64,000 nt of DNA, from positions 9,531,223 through 9,595,222 of the forward strand of contig NC_058515.1 of NCBI RefSeq assembly GCF_020382885.2, written 5' to 3'. Positions within the stretch are counted from its first letter, which is position 1, and each line of letters begins with the position of its first letter. The translations under genes and the position numbers were made by a program. Source of the stretch: Scatophagus argus (Eukaryota; Chordata; Actinopteri; Scatophagidae). The notes beneath the pieces are model-generated. The model had not been told where the DNA came from and searched no databases. It was given only the letters and a program-made list of their open reading frames with translations. Positions 46,982-59,300 of the stretch are shown here, piece by piece.

Positions 46982-49900
46982 GACACAGACGCACGATAAG
47001 GAATATATTTCAGTGGGGATGGCCTGGCCTTTTTAGGATGGGAGCGGGAGGGGTGCGTGCTCACTGGGTCGCTGAGTACACTTGCACAGTACCCCTGCCT
47101 GTCTTTTATTCAGTAGAAATCAGAGCTAGGCATTAAATCAGGAGTAGGTTGAAGGGAGAAGGAGCAAAGAAAAGGGGAGAGAGGCTGATATAATAGTGAC
47201 GTATCATTACTCCCCCGTCTTTACTCTTGCTCACCTTCCTCCATGTCTCTCCTGTCTTGCTGTAGTGTGTCGTAGTTCTAGAGCTTGATTAATCTTCCTC
47301 TCTGACTCATTATATTATCTATAAGAATAAGAACTGCTAACAGGGTGTGTGTTGTGTGAAAAATTAGTTCAGTCTGCTTCCCTTTATAGTCACCGCATAA
47401 CAAGGATAAACGCTTTTCAGGGAAGGCTTGTGTGGGCAAGTATAAGGGACGAGACAGAAGAGTCTTTACTCAACACAGTTGGAGGAGGTGCATTAAGCAA
47501 CTCTAACCTTACATTATGTTTGGATGAGCGAATTGTATTCTGTTGTTAAACTGTCCATGAAAGTTATGTTAGAGCATGGACATGCACATGTATGTAGGTA
47601 TTTGTGCATGCAGAGGTGGGCATAAGCTGGTAGCATGTGTGAAAGCGTGTGTGTGTGTGTGTATGGGTGTGTGCGCGTGTGCGCATTTGTGAGTGATGAA
47701 GTATATGCATGAATGGCTAGATCATTCCGTGAGAGACGCACACAGCATTCCTACTCTTGTTGGAATAGCTACTGTAGGTCAATGTGTAGAAGTGCATTTA
47801 GAAGTGATTCCTCATATCCAAATCATTAAGAAGTCAATGCTATGGCTGGGCGCGAGTCTATGACAATGACAGATCATCTGAGCTTCTAATGTCTCAACTA
47901 ACCTGGCGGCTTTGTGGCCAGATGACACTGTAGGATCTGTATAGCATTCACCATAGTTTATACCTTATGTGCACAAAATAGAAAAGTAGTGGTCACTTAA
48001 AGGGGACACTTGTAGCTGCTTTGGATATGTAGCTGGCCACTGGGTAAGAATTAAAAGCTGGTAGACCATTGCACTTCCATTTTTCATCTCATTTCCTTCA
48101 CATATAAAAAGGAAAAGAATAAGAACCAGTCAGCCTTCATTTTCCGTAGCCTTTTCCTCTTTAATTGGAAGAGGAAAAGACTCCATTTCCTAAGCCAGGA
48201 ATTTAAAAAAAGTGATAGCAAGGAAGGAAAAAGAAAAATGAATTCAGGGTATTGAGTTATTTCTGGATAGGAAAAGAATAACACGGGCACAAAACTGTTG
48301 GACTCTGAGTCAGAAAACCCCACAGAAGTGACTTTGGGGACAAAAAACGTTGTTGCATTGTTGTGCTCCCCAACTGAGGGGAGACTGGAAATAGCCTGAA
48401 CTATTTCCCTTCCTGCCCAAATGTCATTTACTAAGAGGTAGGAAAAGGCTGAGCTTAGCAGCCAAAGTGGTGGCCGAAACTCCCCAGGTGTCCTCCTGGG
48501 GCCTTTTTGTTACGTGTAATGTTATCTCTATATGTTTGTTTTGTTAAACTATGTTGTTGTTTTTGTTGTTTAGCCCTCTTACCAGATGGAAATGGCTTCA
48601 GTGAAAAGGGGGAGTAAACTTAAAAATATGAATGTAAATTTAGTCATGAGGTTAATGAAGTACAGCTGCATTAATGGTAGAGTTGGTTTCAGTTCCTTTT
48701 TGTTTTCTGTTTTGACACAAATAACCTGTTAAAGAACCGTATAACGTCTGGTATGCATATATACAGTAGTCCTAGGAACATGTCAGTAAACTTGGGTTCT
48801 GTATCCACAAAGCATGAGCAACACTTGCTTCCTAACCGTTTATATCCTCAGCAAATCTGGCATCGTGCGCACAGCTTTTGTTTCTGTTTCCTGTTTCTGT
48901 TTTCTGGCCTCTTCATCTTCCATATCTCCATTAATATTTTTTTTTATTATTATTATTCATTATAGACCGAAGTTTGGAAATATTCCGCAGAGCTAGCTGC
49001 CACGTTTACGTCTCACAGCCACTATTTAGGAGCTCTTTAAATCTCCCCCTTCTCTCAAGCATACACTCATGCACTGCACCTCCTCTGAATGAAGTATGTA
49101 TGTTCATGTGTGCAGGTCTGTGTGTGTGTGTGTGATGGTGCCGGGGCGCCTTTTGGTTCAGGCAGGAGTGTTAAAAAAACAGTGTGACCGACTGCAGGGG
49201 TGCAGAAGCATCCCCTTGGGTGTGGTTACAAGCCTTTTGCGCGTAGGCGTACGTGTTTTGTGTACGAGAAGTGAGCGACTGCGTGAATAAGAAAACCAAA
49301 ATACTGTAAATCTGCCTAAGCAGCGTACCCCTTGGCAATATATGGGCCACCTGTTATTTTTGTTCTTTGACACTTTTCTGTGGGTTAGTTTCAGTGTAAA
49401 AAAAGCCTTGCTGTCTCCAATACACTATCTCAAGCCATTCCTGTAGATGGACATGTTTGTGTTTTTGGACCATTTCTTATGCCATAGTTTGCCATCACGG
49501 TTATCATACAGACCAAAAGCATGCAAATCAACATATTGTAGTGACTGGACTGGAATCTGGTGGTAATATACAACTATTTACTGTATGTTTTAGTTTAAAT
49601 GAATGTGCCTCTGCTTTGATATTTAAATGATTATCTATAGTAAGATGTGGATCTGCCAGATTTCAAATGTTAAGGTGCCTTGTTATGGCATAAGAAATTT
49701 GAATAGTAAATGAACATTTTCTTGAGATATGACAGTTTAATTTGGAGATAGATTTCATGGCTTTGTTTGCTATGAAGCTGTTCATAGATGTAGGGGTGTG
49801 GCTAAACTGTTTTGGTATCGTGTACATGTCTAGGGTAATACTGTGCCATATAGAGCCCACAAAATATGTTAATGTTATTTTTAAAAGATGTTTTAATGTT

Positions 49901-50085
49901 GCCTGATGACTTTGTCTTTAGATTTGATACAAAGGCTTGTAGCCACAGCTCTCCCAAAGTCTGTAGTCTCCTTTTCCGACATTCTTCTTGTTCTCTCTCT
50001 CTCTCTCTCCCCCCTTGTTTCCGTCTCCCTTTCTTTCTCTTTGCTGCAATCAAACAAAATAAAGTATTAACCTGATGACCCAATG
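46982..50085 (+). other. zbtb4: zbtb4 3' UTR
   Basis: About 3.1 kb without coding frames after the zbtb4 stop. It ends near an AATAAA at 50058-50063 in the context CAAACAAAATAAAGTATT. A TG microsatellite (about 47648-47661) and a CT tract (about 49996-50009) lie within. No other gene is seen. Confidence 0.6.
50058..50063 (+). terminator. zbtb4: Polyadenylation signal of zbtb4
   Basis: Canonical AATAAA on the coding strand, about 3.1 kb after the stop, with a T-rich stretch about 45 nt downstream. Confidence 0.55.
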
Positions 50086-51662
50086 AAATCAGTTCTAGTC
50101 TGGTCTCATTTTTTAAAAAATTATGTCTCTATTTATATTTACAAGTTAATCAACAGTTTCTAATATGAACCATGTGCTCAAAGTTGGCGGACGCCTGGTG
50201 TCACATTGTTTGAGCCTCCCTGGGAATTCTGTACTGAAATGCGCTTTTAATATTTAGTGAACTGGAAAAACACAACAAATTGTGGGCATCCTTTGCAGTT
50301 CTTTTGAGCACAGTGGTCTGCTGTTATTTACTTCCCTCACTCAAAGTTGACGTAGTATCTCCTGTGTTTCCCCTGATGAATGTCGGTTTAGTGTTGTGTT
50401 TGTTTTCTCATTCCATGTTTTTTCACGCTTTTATTTGATATTAACCACAGCCACGTTCAGCTATTCTCTGTAAAAATGCAGAGAAAAGTTTGTTTCTGGC
50501 ATGTAAAGCAGAGGCTGATTACAGCTTCCTCTTGGCAGCGTCAGGAGCCAATTTCTTACCATCCTTGAATGAGCACCCACCCACTAGTGACACTCAGTGG
50601 TTCAAACAGAAACAGTCGGCTCAGTGACGCACTCGTCGTCTTTGTATTCATAAAATATGCTCTTGGAGGTGAATTTTTTTTCTCACAAAATTTGATAGGG
50701 ATTTAAGAACATAAAATAAAAAGAAAGATGCATTCATGCATTCAGGGCCTCCAGGACGGTTGGGATTGAAGCAAAGCAAAGCAAAACAAAGCACAGAAAT
50801 AGTTTACTTCAATGGACTTTTTTTCTTTTTTTTTTTTTTTTTTTTTGCAGCAGACATGTTTAGTCAGTAAAGCACAACTGTTACTAATAAGGGTTCTGTT
50901 CAGTTCAAGTGTCCCAGTATGCTATATGAGAATGTCCCAGTATTTCCCAGTTATCTCAGCCTTCCTGGAAGGAGACTTTCGCGGGACTGCAGTCAGCAGA
51001 AGAGGACAAAAGAGTTTTGTGACTTAGAGCACAGTTCACCTCTCATCTCCCCCTCTCTCTCCCCTTCACTCTACAACACACACACCCACCCACACACACA
51101 CACACTGAGTCATGGCCAGTGGTGGTGAATCAAGGTTCCTGTGCAATGGGTAAACACACATCAGTGGTCTGGCTAAGGTCACTCACCCAGCCTCCAGCCG
51201 TGTCCATTTTACATGAATCACCACAAAGGCAGACTTACAGGCTGATGGAAATGCACATTTTATTAAAAATTAGGTTTCCTGAATTTGAAATGATTAAAAT
51301 AATTGCCCCTAACTGATGTCTCTTTTCTGCCTTTATATTCTGTACTTTCTTTCCTTTATCCTTTGTTTGCCTGCCACCCACTCCGTGTCTTTCACCCACC
51401 TACATTTTCGCAAAGATCTGGTATGGCACAACCACAGGGCCATGAAGCACTCCCTCCTGAGGATCGATGACCTGCACTGGCTGTGGCATATTTGCCCTCT
51501 GGACCCCGAAACAACGTGCCAGCGCACACCACCGCTTTACACACACAGTTGCAGTTGAGTCTCTCTCCTGCACGTCCCACCACGGACACTTCAGGGTAGC
51601 TGAGAGTCTGCAGACCACCCAAGGGCTCGGGAGACTACACACTGTGAGGCCTGGGTGTGTGG
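50086..51662. other. Intergenic region with shbg promoter and 5' leader
   Basis: No coding exon found. It contains a T-rich run near 50819-50846 and a CA-rich stretch near 51075-51104. The shbg transcription start must lie here, or just before the start codon, but no clear TATA box was found. Confidence 0.45.
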
Positions 51663-51671
51663 ATGCATTGA
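51663..51671 (+). promoter_or_regulatory. Two-codon upstream ORF before shbg
   Basis: ATG CAT TGA ends 3 nt before the shbg start ATG at 51675. If this segment is in the mRNA, ribosomes would meet a minimal Met-His-stop frame immediately before the main start. Confidence 0.5.
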
Positions 51672-51674
51672 AGG

Positions 51675-54600
51675 ATGGCCGTGTTTTGGAAAGCAATGGC
51701 AGGTGGACTGCTGCTCACTTTGACCCTCTCTCTTCTCGGGTGGGGAGCCGAGGGACAAGGGAACGGACGCGGTAAGGTATGTTCACATGCAATGCCGCGA
51801 CTTTCATGCTTACAATGAATCGTGCGGTTGTATGAATGTGTTGTGTCAGTCATTGTCTGATAGCAGAAAGAGCGTGTGCATCCATTGGTTATTCTAAAAA
51901 ATAAATGAACAAATCTAAAAAGAATGGGACTCTTAATATAAATATGTTGTACAAATGATCTCTGTGCCTTTTGTAGATTTAATAAAAGCCCCTAAGTCTC
52001 TGGAGAAACATGAATGGCTCCTGTGATGTGTTTAAATTATTGTCTTTGCTCACTGTAAAGTTAGGAAAAGGTCATACGGTTCTTAAGTGGTAGGAAATAT
52101 CTGTCTCTGAGCCTCAGCAAAAAGACTGTAATGATGTTTTTTTCTTATTCCTTTTTTTTTTTTTTTGCAAAACCGCAAAAAAAATCTGTGATTCAGAGTT
52201 TTCTGAAGGATTCAGCTTAGACGAAATGCAGTGTAGAACCAGTTTAAAAGAACCAGTAAGTCAGTAATAAAAAAATCACAAATCCACTCATACTGTGCAA
52301 TTCAGAAGCCAGGTGAAGAGGGCTTTCACAGCATGCCCTAAAAATAATTTGTTTAGACTTAGAACTTTGCTCAGTCTGTGGTAGGACAAATATGCCACCA
52401 ACTGAAGGATTTTTTTCTCCTCATCTGGTTTTCACGATAGCCACTGTACACAGATAAACTGTAGCTGGATGCCATACGGCTCCACATTGATTTTACACTT
52501 CATTACCACTTGTTAACCACCAGTTAAAATCCCTACGTTAAAGTAGTTTTCACAATGAATCAACAATTGAATAAAATCAGTCACTCAGTTTGGTAAGGAT
52601 TTAACCACTAACCAAAATTAGGGTCTAACAAATATGAACTGTGCAGAATAAAGAGCTTAAGTTTATGATTTAGCGTTAAATGAGTACCTTATGTCCTCCA
52701 GAAAGAAGTGTCAGGCGGAGCTACCGTCTACCTCGGCCAGGACAGAGACATCTGGAGGCCACTGATCCACACAACAGTCAACCTCAGTGATATCAGCAGG
52801 TACGTCAGCAGGAGCAAACCGCTGCACTGCAAAAGCTTTACATCAACCGCTCACTGAAAATCTACAATTATGGACATGAAAAAGCATCTGAATGACCTTT
52901 CTTTTCTTCTGTGGACCTCCATTCACTTGAATCTGACACTACTCTGTTCTGTTTTTTATGTTTCTGCAGTATCAAGTCAACCTTTCAGTTGCGGACATTT
53001 GACCCCGAAGGTGCCATTTTCTATGGGGACACCAAAAATGGGATGGACTGGTTCATTTTGTCCCTGAAAGACGGCATCCCTTTGATGCAGATCCGCAAGG
53101 GAGACATCCACATCAGCGTGGCCGGCGGCACCAAACTCAACGATGGAAAATGGCACACAGTGAGTTTCCAGATTTGCGTGTGATCTCAGACACAAGTTAT
53201 GTACTGGACAGAAGTGAAGTGCATGGCAAATGTGTGATTTGAAGATTTAAGGCTCAGTAAGTCTGTGTTGTTCCAAACTGACGACCGTGTGTCGCAATGC
53301 AAGAGCTCTTAGTCTGAATTCTTCTTGTGCTCCTGGTGCCACCAAGCTGGAGGTGAGCAACCATGGGAAGTTTGTGATTCTGGAGGTGGACGGGTCCAGC
53401 GGGCTGGTGGTGGGAATGGAGTCCAAACAGACAGAGGAGGGCCTTTCAGGTGAACTTCGGCTGGCCCTTGGCGGGGTCCTCATCGACAAGGATAATATGA
53501 TCGTTCAGGTAGAGTGTGATAATACACCCTGGGATACATTTTACTCTTATTTGTGTAAGGATGAAATCATAACAGTGACTGAGGTTGCTGATCCACTGAC
53601 ATGACAACTGAGCAAACTGCATCTGCTGAGTGACACTGTGTGATACAGGTTCAAGCTAAGAAATAAAGCAAGCTTGTGGAACTTGAGCGAGGACTGTTTT
53701 GTCCTAATTATTGTTGAAGCTTTGGCCAGCATCTCTGCCTCTTCTGTTTTGGATATCAGCACGAAAATGTTAGTCCATAAAGAGGATTATTCTTTCTGAA
53801 GGACTGACACCAGAAGAAGTTTTCTCTTGTTGTTTTAAAAATGAGAATTTATCACACTGCATTGTAGTTATAGCTTTGTGGGGGAAATACCTCTCCTACA
53901 GGTCTACAGTGTCAACATTTGGCCAGCTATTCTTAGTAATAAAACAGACACACACACACACACATAAAAAAAGGATCATAAATTACAGTTTACTGTGCTT
54001 TATGCCAGCAAAGTGCTACATCACCGTAAAAGTGTTTTTCGGGTGGGTTTTTGTTGTTGTTGCTTTTGTTGTCGTTGAAGCACCCTGTAATGGGACCTCG
54101 TACAATGAAGTTCATTCCACTAAAAGCACTTTTGCTTTCTTTGCCGTAGTTCGAGCCGCAGATGGACGGCTGTGTACGGGAAGGCAACTGGCTAAACCTC
54201 AGCATCCCCTGGGAGTCAGAGGCGGAGGAGCTCTGGCCCTGCTATCAGAACGTGCGACCTGGCAGCTACTTCCCTGGCACCGGATTTGCCGTTTTCAACA
54301 CCTCAGGTGGGAACACTGCGCTCAGTTATACAAGCTATGGGCAAGTGCTAACACTCCAGCTTTCCAATAGGCCTGGATTATGTGTTCTTACACTGCATGA
54401 CATCTTGGGTTCATATTTTTAGTTTATTATAATGAGATGCAATGTGTTAATGAACAGTAAACGCTTTTTACTGGATGGATAACAAGTGACTCCAGCACAA
54501 ATTCTCTTCATTTTGTGAGTTATTCTTTCGTCCTCTGCAGTTTTCCCCATTGAGGCCGATGATGGGGTCACAGTTGAATTGTTGGGAGATTTCACTAAGA

Positions 54601-55459
54601 TGGATGGAACTGTTTTGAGCATCAAGGCTGCTGGGCAAGAGCTGATGTTCTCGTTGGTGGTCAATAATGCCACAAAGGTATGCATGTAAATCAAGCAATA
54701 ATTTCTAGCATAGAAGAAGTAAGGTTGACTTCACAGCTTGTATGTACATTTGTATCATCGTAGATTGATACAAATACTCATTCAAACAAACACAGACTGA
54801 GTGTTGTATGATACCATTTCTTCTGTATCTGTCTTGGATCTGCAGGAGGTGACTCTCACTTTCGGGAATGAAAAAATCAATATGAAAGACACATTACAGG
54901 GACTGGGGATAACCTTTTGGACAGATTCGCTAAAAATACGTCTAACTGAAGATGAATTAATGTCCACGGTGTCTGTGATTCCAGTGAGCCACCCTGGTTA
55001 TTTGACCACATGGAGAGAGGGTCATTTTGCCATTGGGGGTCTCTTAGGTGAGATTAAACAGCAATCCAGTATCTTAATATTGCACATTTACAACTTCTAA
55101 TGTTAGGTCCCATATCAATTTTCACAGAGAAGAATTTGATTTGCAGACAGCTTTATTGAAAAAAACCAAACAATTAAAAACAACAACAAAACAAACATGA
55201 AATGCACAAGAAAGCAACAAGCTGGAGAAAACACAGAACATGCAGTAATCAGACCCGATGAAGAGCTTAGTGAAGTGTGATACAAGGTCACTCGTGTCTT
55301 CTTTCTTCTCATTTTCACTTTTCAGGTGAGGGTGAGGACAACGTTGGCTCCCAGTTCTTGACAGGCTGTCTGGAGAAGATCAAAGTTCAAGGCAGGGATT
55401 TGGACCTGGATTTAGCTGTCAGACACGTGTCAATCTCCTCTCACAGCTGCCCTGCATAG
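51675..55459 (+). CDS. shbg: Sex hormone-binding globulin, complete
   Basis: Secreted plasma carrier of androgens and oestrogens. Coding exons: 51675-51776, 52702-52799, 52970-53159, 53347-53508, 54150-54306, 54541-54677, 54846-55047, 55326-55459. They total 1182 nt, 393 residues, with phases consistent. The exon 1 donor was set at AAG|GTATGT because the GTAAGG donor 5 nt earlier gives a stop in exon 2. Residues 1 to about 28 form a signal peptide (GGLLLTLTLSLLGWGAEG). Laminin-G domain 1 lies at roughly 45-205 (FDPEGAIFYGDTKNGMDWF; KLNDGKWHTLEV) and domain 2 at roughly 215-390. Two Cys pairs fit the SHBG disulphides (GCVREGN...WPC; GCLEKIK...HSCPA). N-glycosylation sequons include NLS, NTS and NAT. 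Aligned to human mature SHBG, Ser42 and Asp65 are kept, but the position of Asn82 is Lys. GAS6 or protein S would carry Gla and EGF domains, which are absent. Confidence 0.93.
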
Positions 55460-55779
55460 ACCATGAAAGTATGCATGTGCACTGTGTGGACTAAATGTTA
55501 GCAGAGGATTCCTTTGGGTCCAGATGATGTAAAGTGGCAGTGGCATATGCAGATATGCAGATGATAACTAAATTCTAGTAATTATACTATTTCTATTGGG
55601 CAACTCATAATTGAAAGATGTATTTTACCTATCAACCTCTAAAATGTGGAGAATTTAAAATTAAATATAAATATATTAAATAATACTTCTCCCACAGCCT
55701 CATTTGAATAGAATATTCTGATTAGTCTGACAAATGCGAGTGGTGTTGTGGCTTTGATATATGCAAAAGTATGTTTCTA

Positions 55780-55785
55780 AATAAA
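55780..55785 (+). terminator. shbg: Polyadenylation signal of shbg
   Basis: AATAAA about 320 nt after the shbg stop, followed by T-rich sequence. It is the first canonical signal downstream. Confidence 0.6.
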
Positions 55786-56399
55786 ATATGATTCTCCTCT
55801 ATATGATTATCCGTGAGTGTAAATTTTACTCTTCCGTTTATGGCAAAATGGAGGCTTGCTTTGAGGAGATTTAAACATTGTGACTGAACTCTGATGATAA
55901 ACACTAAGTGGGGCATGAATGAGACAAATATAACACGTGGATTTGGCTCCCTCTAGTGGACTGTTACAGAGATCAAGTCGTGTCAAGTAGAAGTATAAGG
56001 CCACCCAACTATAAAAGAGTCATGTAACATCATAGATTTTGCTTAGCATCTTGGAAACGAACCACTAAATTAACACAAATTAGTTCATTTAAAAAAAAAT
56101 TGTTAAGGCCTTTTGCTCTCAGTGGATGCAATGCTTCTTTGAAACAAACATAAAAATATAGATTTAAGTCAGAAATTAAATATGAAGGCTTCAATATGTA
56201 TGTAGCATAAATATTAAAGTTGAATAAACTTTTTAAGTTAAATTTAAATAGAAAAACAATTCCATACTTTATAAACAAGGGTCAAGCTTAAAATTTAGTC
56301 ATTTTATGGGCGCGGCGCAATTCGTTCTGATCGGTTGCGGCTGCCATAACGTTACTGTCGCAAAGCCCGAGTGTCGTGAATACTGGCCGCCCACTGAAG
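55786..56399 (+). promoter_or_regulatory. Short intergenic interval with neurl4 promoter
   Basis: About 0.6 kb between the shbg end and the neurl4 start. The left part is AT-rich. From about 56308 it turns abruptly GC- and CpG-rich (GGGCGCGGCGC, then many CpGs into exon 1), as expected of a CpG-rich promoter without a TATA box. AAGATGGCGGC at 56397-56407, which contains the start codon, matches the YY1 consensus. Confidence 0.5.
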
Positions 56400-59300
56400 A
56401 TGGCGGCGGAGCTGCATCCGCGGAGCGGAAAGCTGATCGGCCTGTCCAACTCGAACCGAACCGCCCGGCGCAACCAGCCAGTGCAGGAGTTCAACCATGG
56501 GCTGGTGCTTAGTAAGGAGCCGCTGAGGGACCGAGATGTCTTCACCGTCCGTATTGACAAGAAGGTAAACAAAATTAGGCCCTTCGCTGCTGCCTCTCCT
56601 GAGCGGGGGTGAGAGCAGCAGGAATGCGGGAGCAGCGCTGGTGGGACGGACTGGTGGTCTGTCTCTGTCCGCAGTGAGGGGCTTCTCCTATCCAGGGCGG
56701 TTCTCACTGCTTGACAACGACCACGGCTGATGTAATTGCTCTGGGGCGAATTGCATACCCTGCCGGACATTTGTCAGGGACATGTGGACTAATTAAACAC
56801 AGTCCCATGAGTGGATATTTTAAACTCATCACTAAGCTATCGATAACCTGCTGGTGTTGCCTTGGTACCGTCTGTTAGCCATGCTAATAAGCCGCTAGCA
56901 CTGGGAAACGGTGTGAGCTCAGGCTAGCCGGGGCTAGCTTTTCTGGAAGGTGCTATCTGGGGGTCCGACGTTTGATGACAAGGACTTGGTGTTGTTTATT
57001 GCACAACATGAGCTAAACTAAGATGGCTAACGAGGCTCTCTTTAGTTTTGTTGTGAAGCAATCGGTAACAGTCTTAAGAGCTTGTCAGCCTCTGTCTGCT
57101 ATTAATACTGCAGTGCTCATACCAGGCTGGGCTCTCACAGTGACTCAAAGGCTGTGTGGGAGCCTAAAGAGACACAATGCGTACAGATACTGCTATCTGT
57201 TACTACTGTAATACCCAGAGTTAAAGAACCTCGTGTCTCCTTCACTGAACATTTTTTGATCCAAACACAAAGCACAATTAGATTTACGTCGTTAATTTTT
57301 CTAGTGTAATCCATGGTGGGTTTGATCACTAATAGGTATAACTGGGAATCCACACTTTGTTGTCCTTTTGATTTATCCAGATTCAGATATGATAACTTCC
57401 TTGTTCTTGATCTTTCCTGATCCATTTCTCCCAGTTTGTGGTAAAAGGTCCCTCAGTTCATAGTGAAAATATCATATTTTCCCACACAAATCTGTCTTGG
57501 GTATATGCATTGTCTTCATTGCTTTTCGACAGGCTACCAGTAAAATCGGACCACTTCTTCTGTTTTTAAACCAAGATGCTGTATTCTGCAGGATGTTGGA
57601 CCTAAAATGTCTGTGCCAAAACATTTTAGTCTTAACACTGAGGTTGAGTATGATGTTGTTAATTTTGAATATGAGGTGTGATGGAAAAACATGTTAAATT
57701 CTTCCATGTTTCCCCCTTGAATATGCAGCTTTCATGTGACTTTAACACAATTGCTTATCTGTGGCTTGTGAGCTCTTGTGACTCAGGTTTCCCCCGTATC
57801 ATATCAATGCCTGTGCACAATGTTTACTTTTTGGTTATTATCAGTGTAGGAGTGCTTGCCCGTTGTAATGGCCTCTGCAGTCTGTAGTCTGCAACCCTGC
57901 TGGGTTTCCTGACAACATGGCAGCTCTGTGCTAGTGCCAACTGGGCCACACACACTCGCAGACAGCCTTGGAACGACAGTGTGTCTAGTCAAGACGCACA
58001 GTTATTCAGAAAATCTAGCATGATGAGACAAAGCTGCATGTGAGCCAGTAAAGCTAAACATACACTTTTAACGGCGCCCACTGTATGTAAATGATTATCT
58101 TTTCCTTATGGCACTCTGAGCCTGATAAGAGCCCTCATAAACAGCCTCATGCTCTGTCATGACATGCATTGCCTGTCTGAAAATCAATACTTTTCCATCG
58201 CAGAGCACCCAGATTGGCATGACTGCCTGTCCTTGTTTACTGACATGCACTAAGCTACAGTGTATGCTCGAAAATGAGCACAAGAGAACGAGCAAATGAA
58301 ACGATTTACTGGACAGTTAAAGTAAAGTGTGATGCTGTGAGTGTTTTTAGGGCTGCGGTCTAGAGGAACAATCAAGACATTTGACATATAGACCAAACTA
58401 ACAACAGAATAAAGGTATCAGTAAATTAAATATTTTTAAGCTTAAATTGTTTATACCAAAAATCCATTGATATGAGCTTCTAAATTTTTGTGAAAATCAT
58501 GTCAATATATTAAATGCAGGGAAAACTTGGCTGTTAATATGCTAATTTATTCCAAAGTTTTGTTCACCTCTCCCCTGTGCAGAGTTCAGCTGTTACATTT
58601 TGTCATTTTGGGAGTATGAGGATCAGCTTTTCCCTCTCTGTGCGGCCTTAATGGTGCTTTTTTGCTTTTGAGGCAATTAATTTTTCATTCTTTTCAAAAG
58701 CTGTCTAGAGGACCTACTTGGCATGTATGGTTGTATCCTGAAGTTATCTGTGTTTTGAACAGAGAGAGAGAGAGAGAGAGAGGGAGGGAGGCTGAGTCTG
58801 CAAGGCAGACACCCACAGGCTGACTGTTACATAAGTGAATGAGCGAGGGAAGGAGATGTCTGTCTCCTCCACACGGTGACCTGGTCAGGCTGAGTTACTT
58901 CTAAATCTGTTAACCCAGATACCCGGGCTTTCGTAGCACACTGCCTTACATAGCACCTGCCACGCAGCTGAGGAGGACAACATGGGAGCAGACGAAGGAG
59001 AGGAGGCAAACGGGACGACATTTGTGTGATGATACTGATCGTGGAGGAATTGTTCTTTTTGTTTTCTCACAGGAGTGCTAGCTGTTACGCTCAAGGTCAC
59101 TTCATCAGATTTCTGCCAACTTCAACAGGAGGGGAAAGCAAACGGAGAGTGGTTAAAGATTGATCTTATGTGTCGTCGTACTTCTCGATTCTCTTCTCAT
59201 GAGGACGAAACTTATTGGCTTTTTGTTGGATATCTTCCTCGGTGGGGGGCGCAGAGAACCAGGAGACCACTCCTCAAGGGGACGTGGTGGGTTTGTGTCC

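Noticed and set aside
51771..51776. Alternative shbg exon 1 donor (GTAAGG at 51772)
   Set aside because: Joining it to exon 2 changes phase and gives an in-frame stop; the donor 5 nt downstream (GTATGT) keeps the Shbg frame.
56288..56770. 160-aa minus-strand ORF over neurl4 exon 1
   Set aside because: CpG-rich promoter and exon leave antisense frames open; no domain, and the sense exon is clearly coding.
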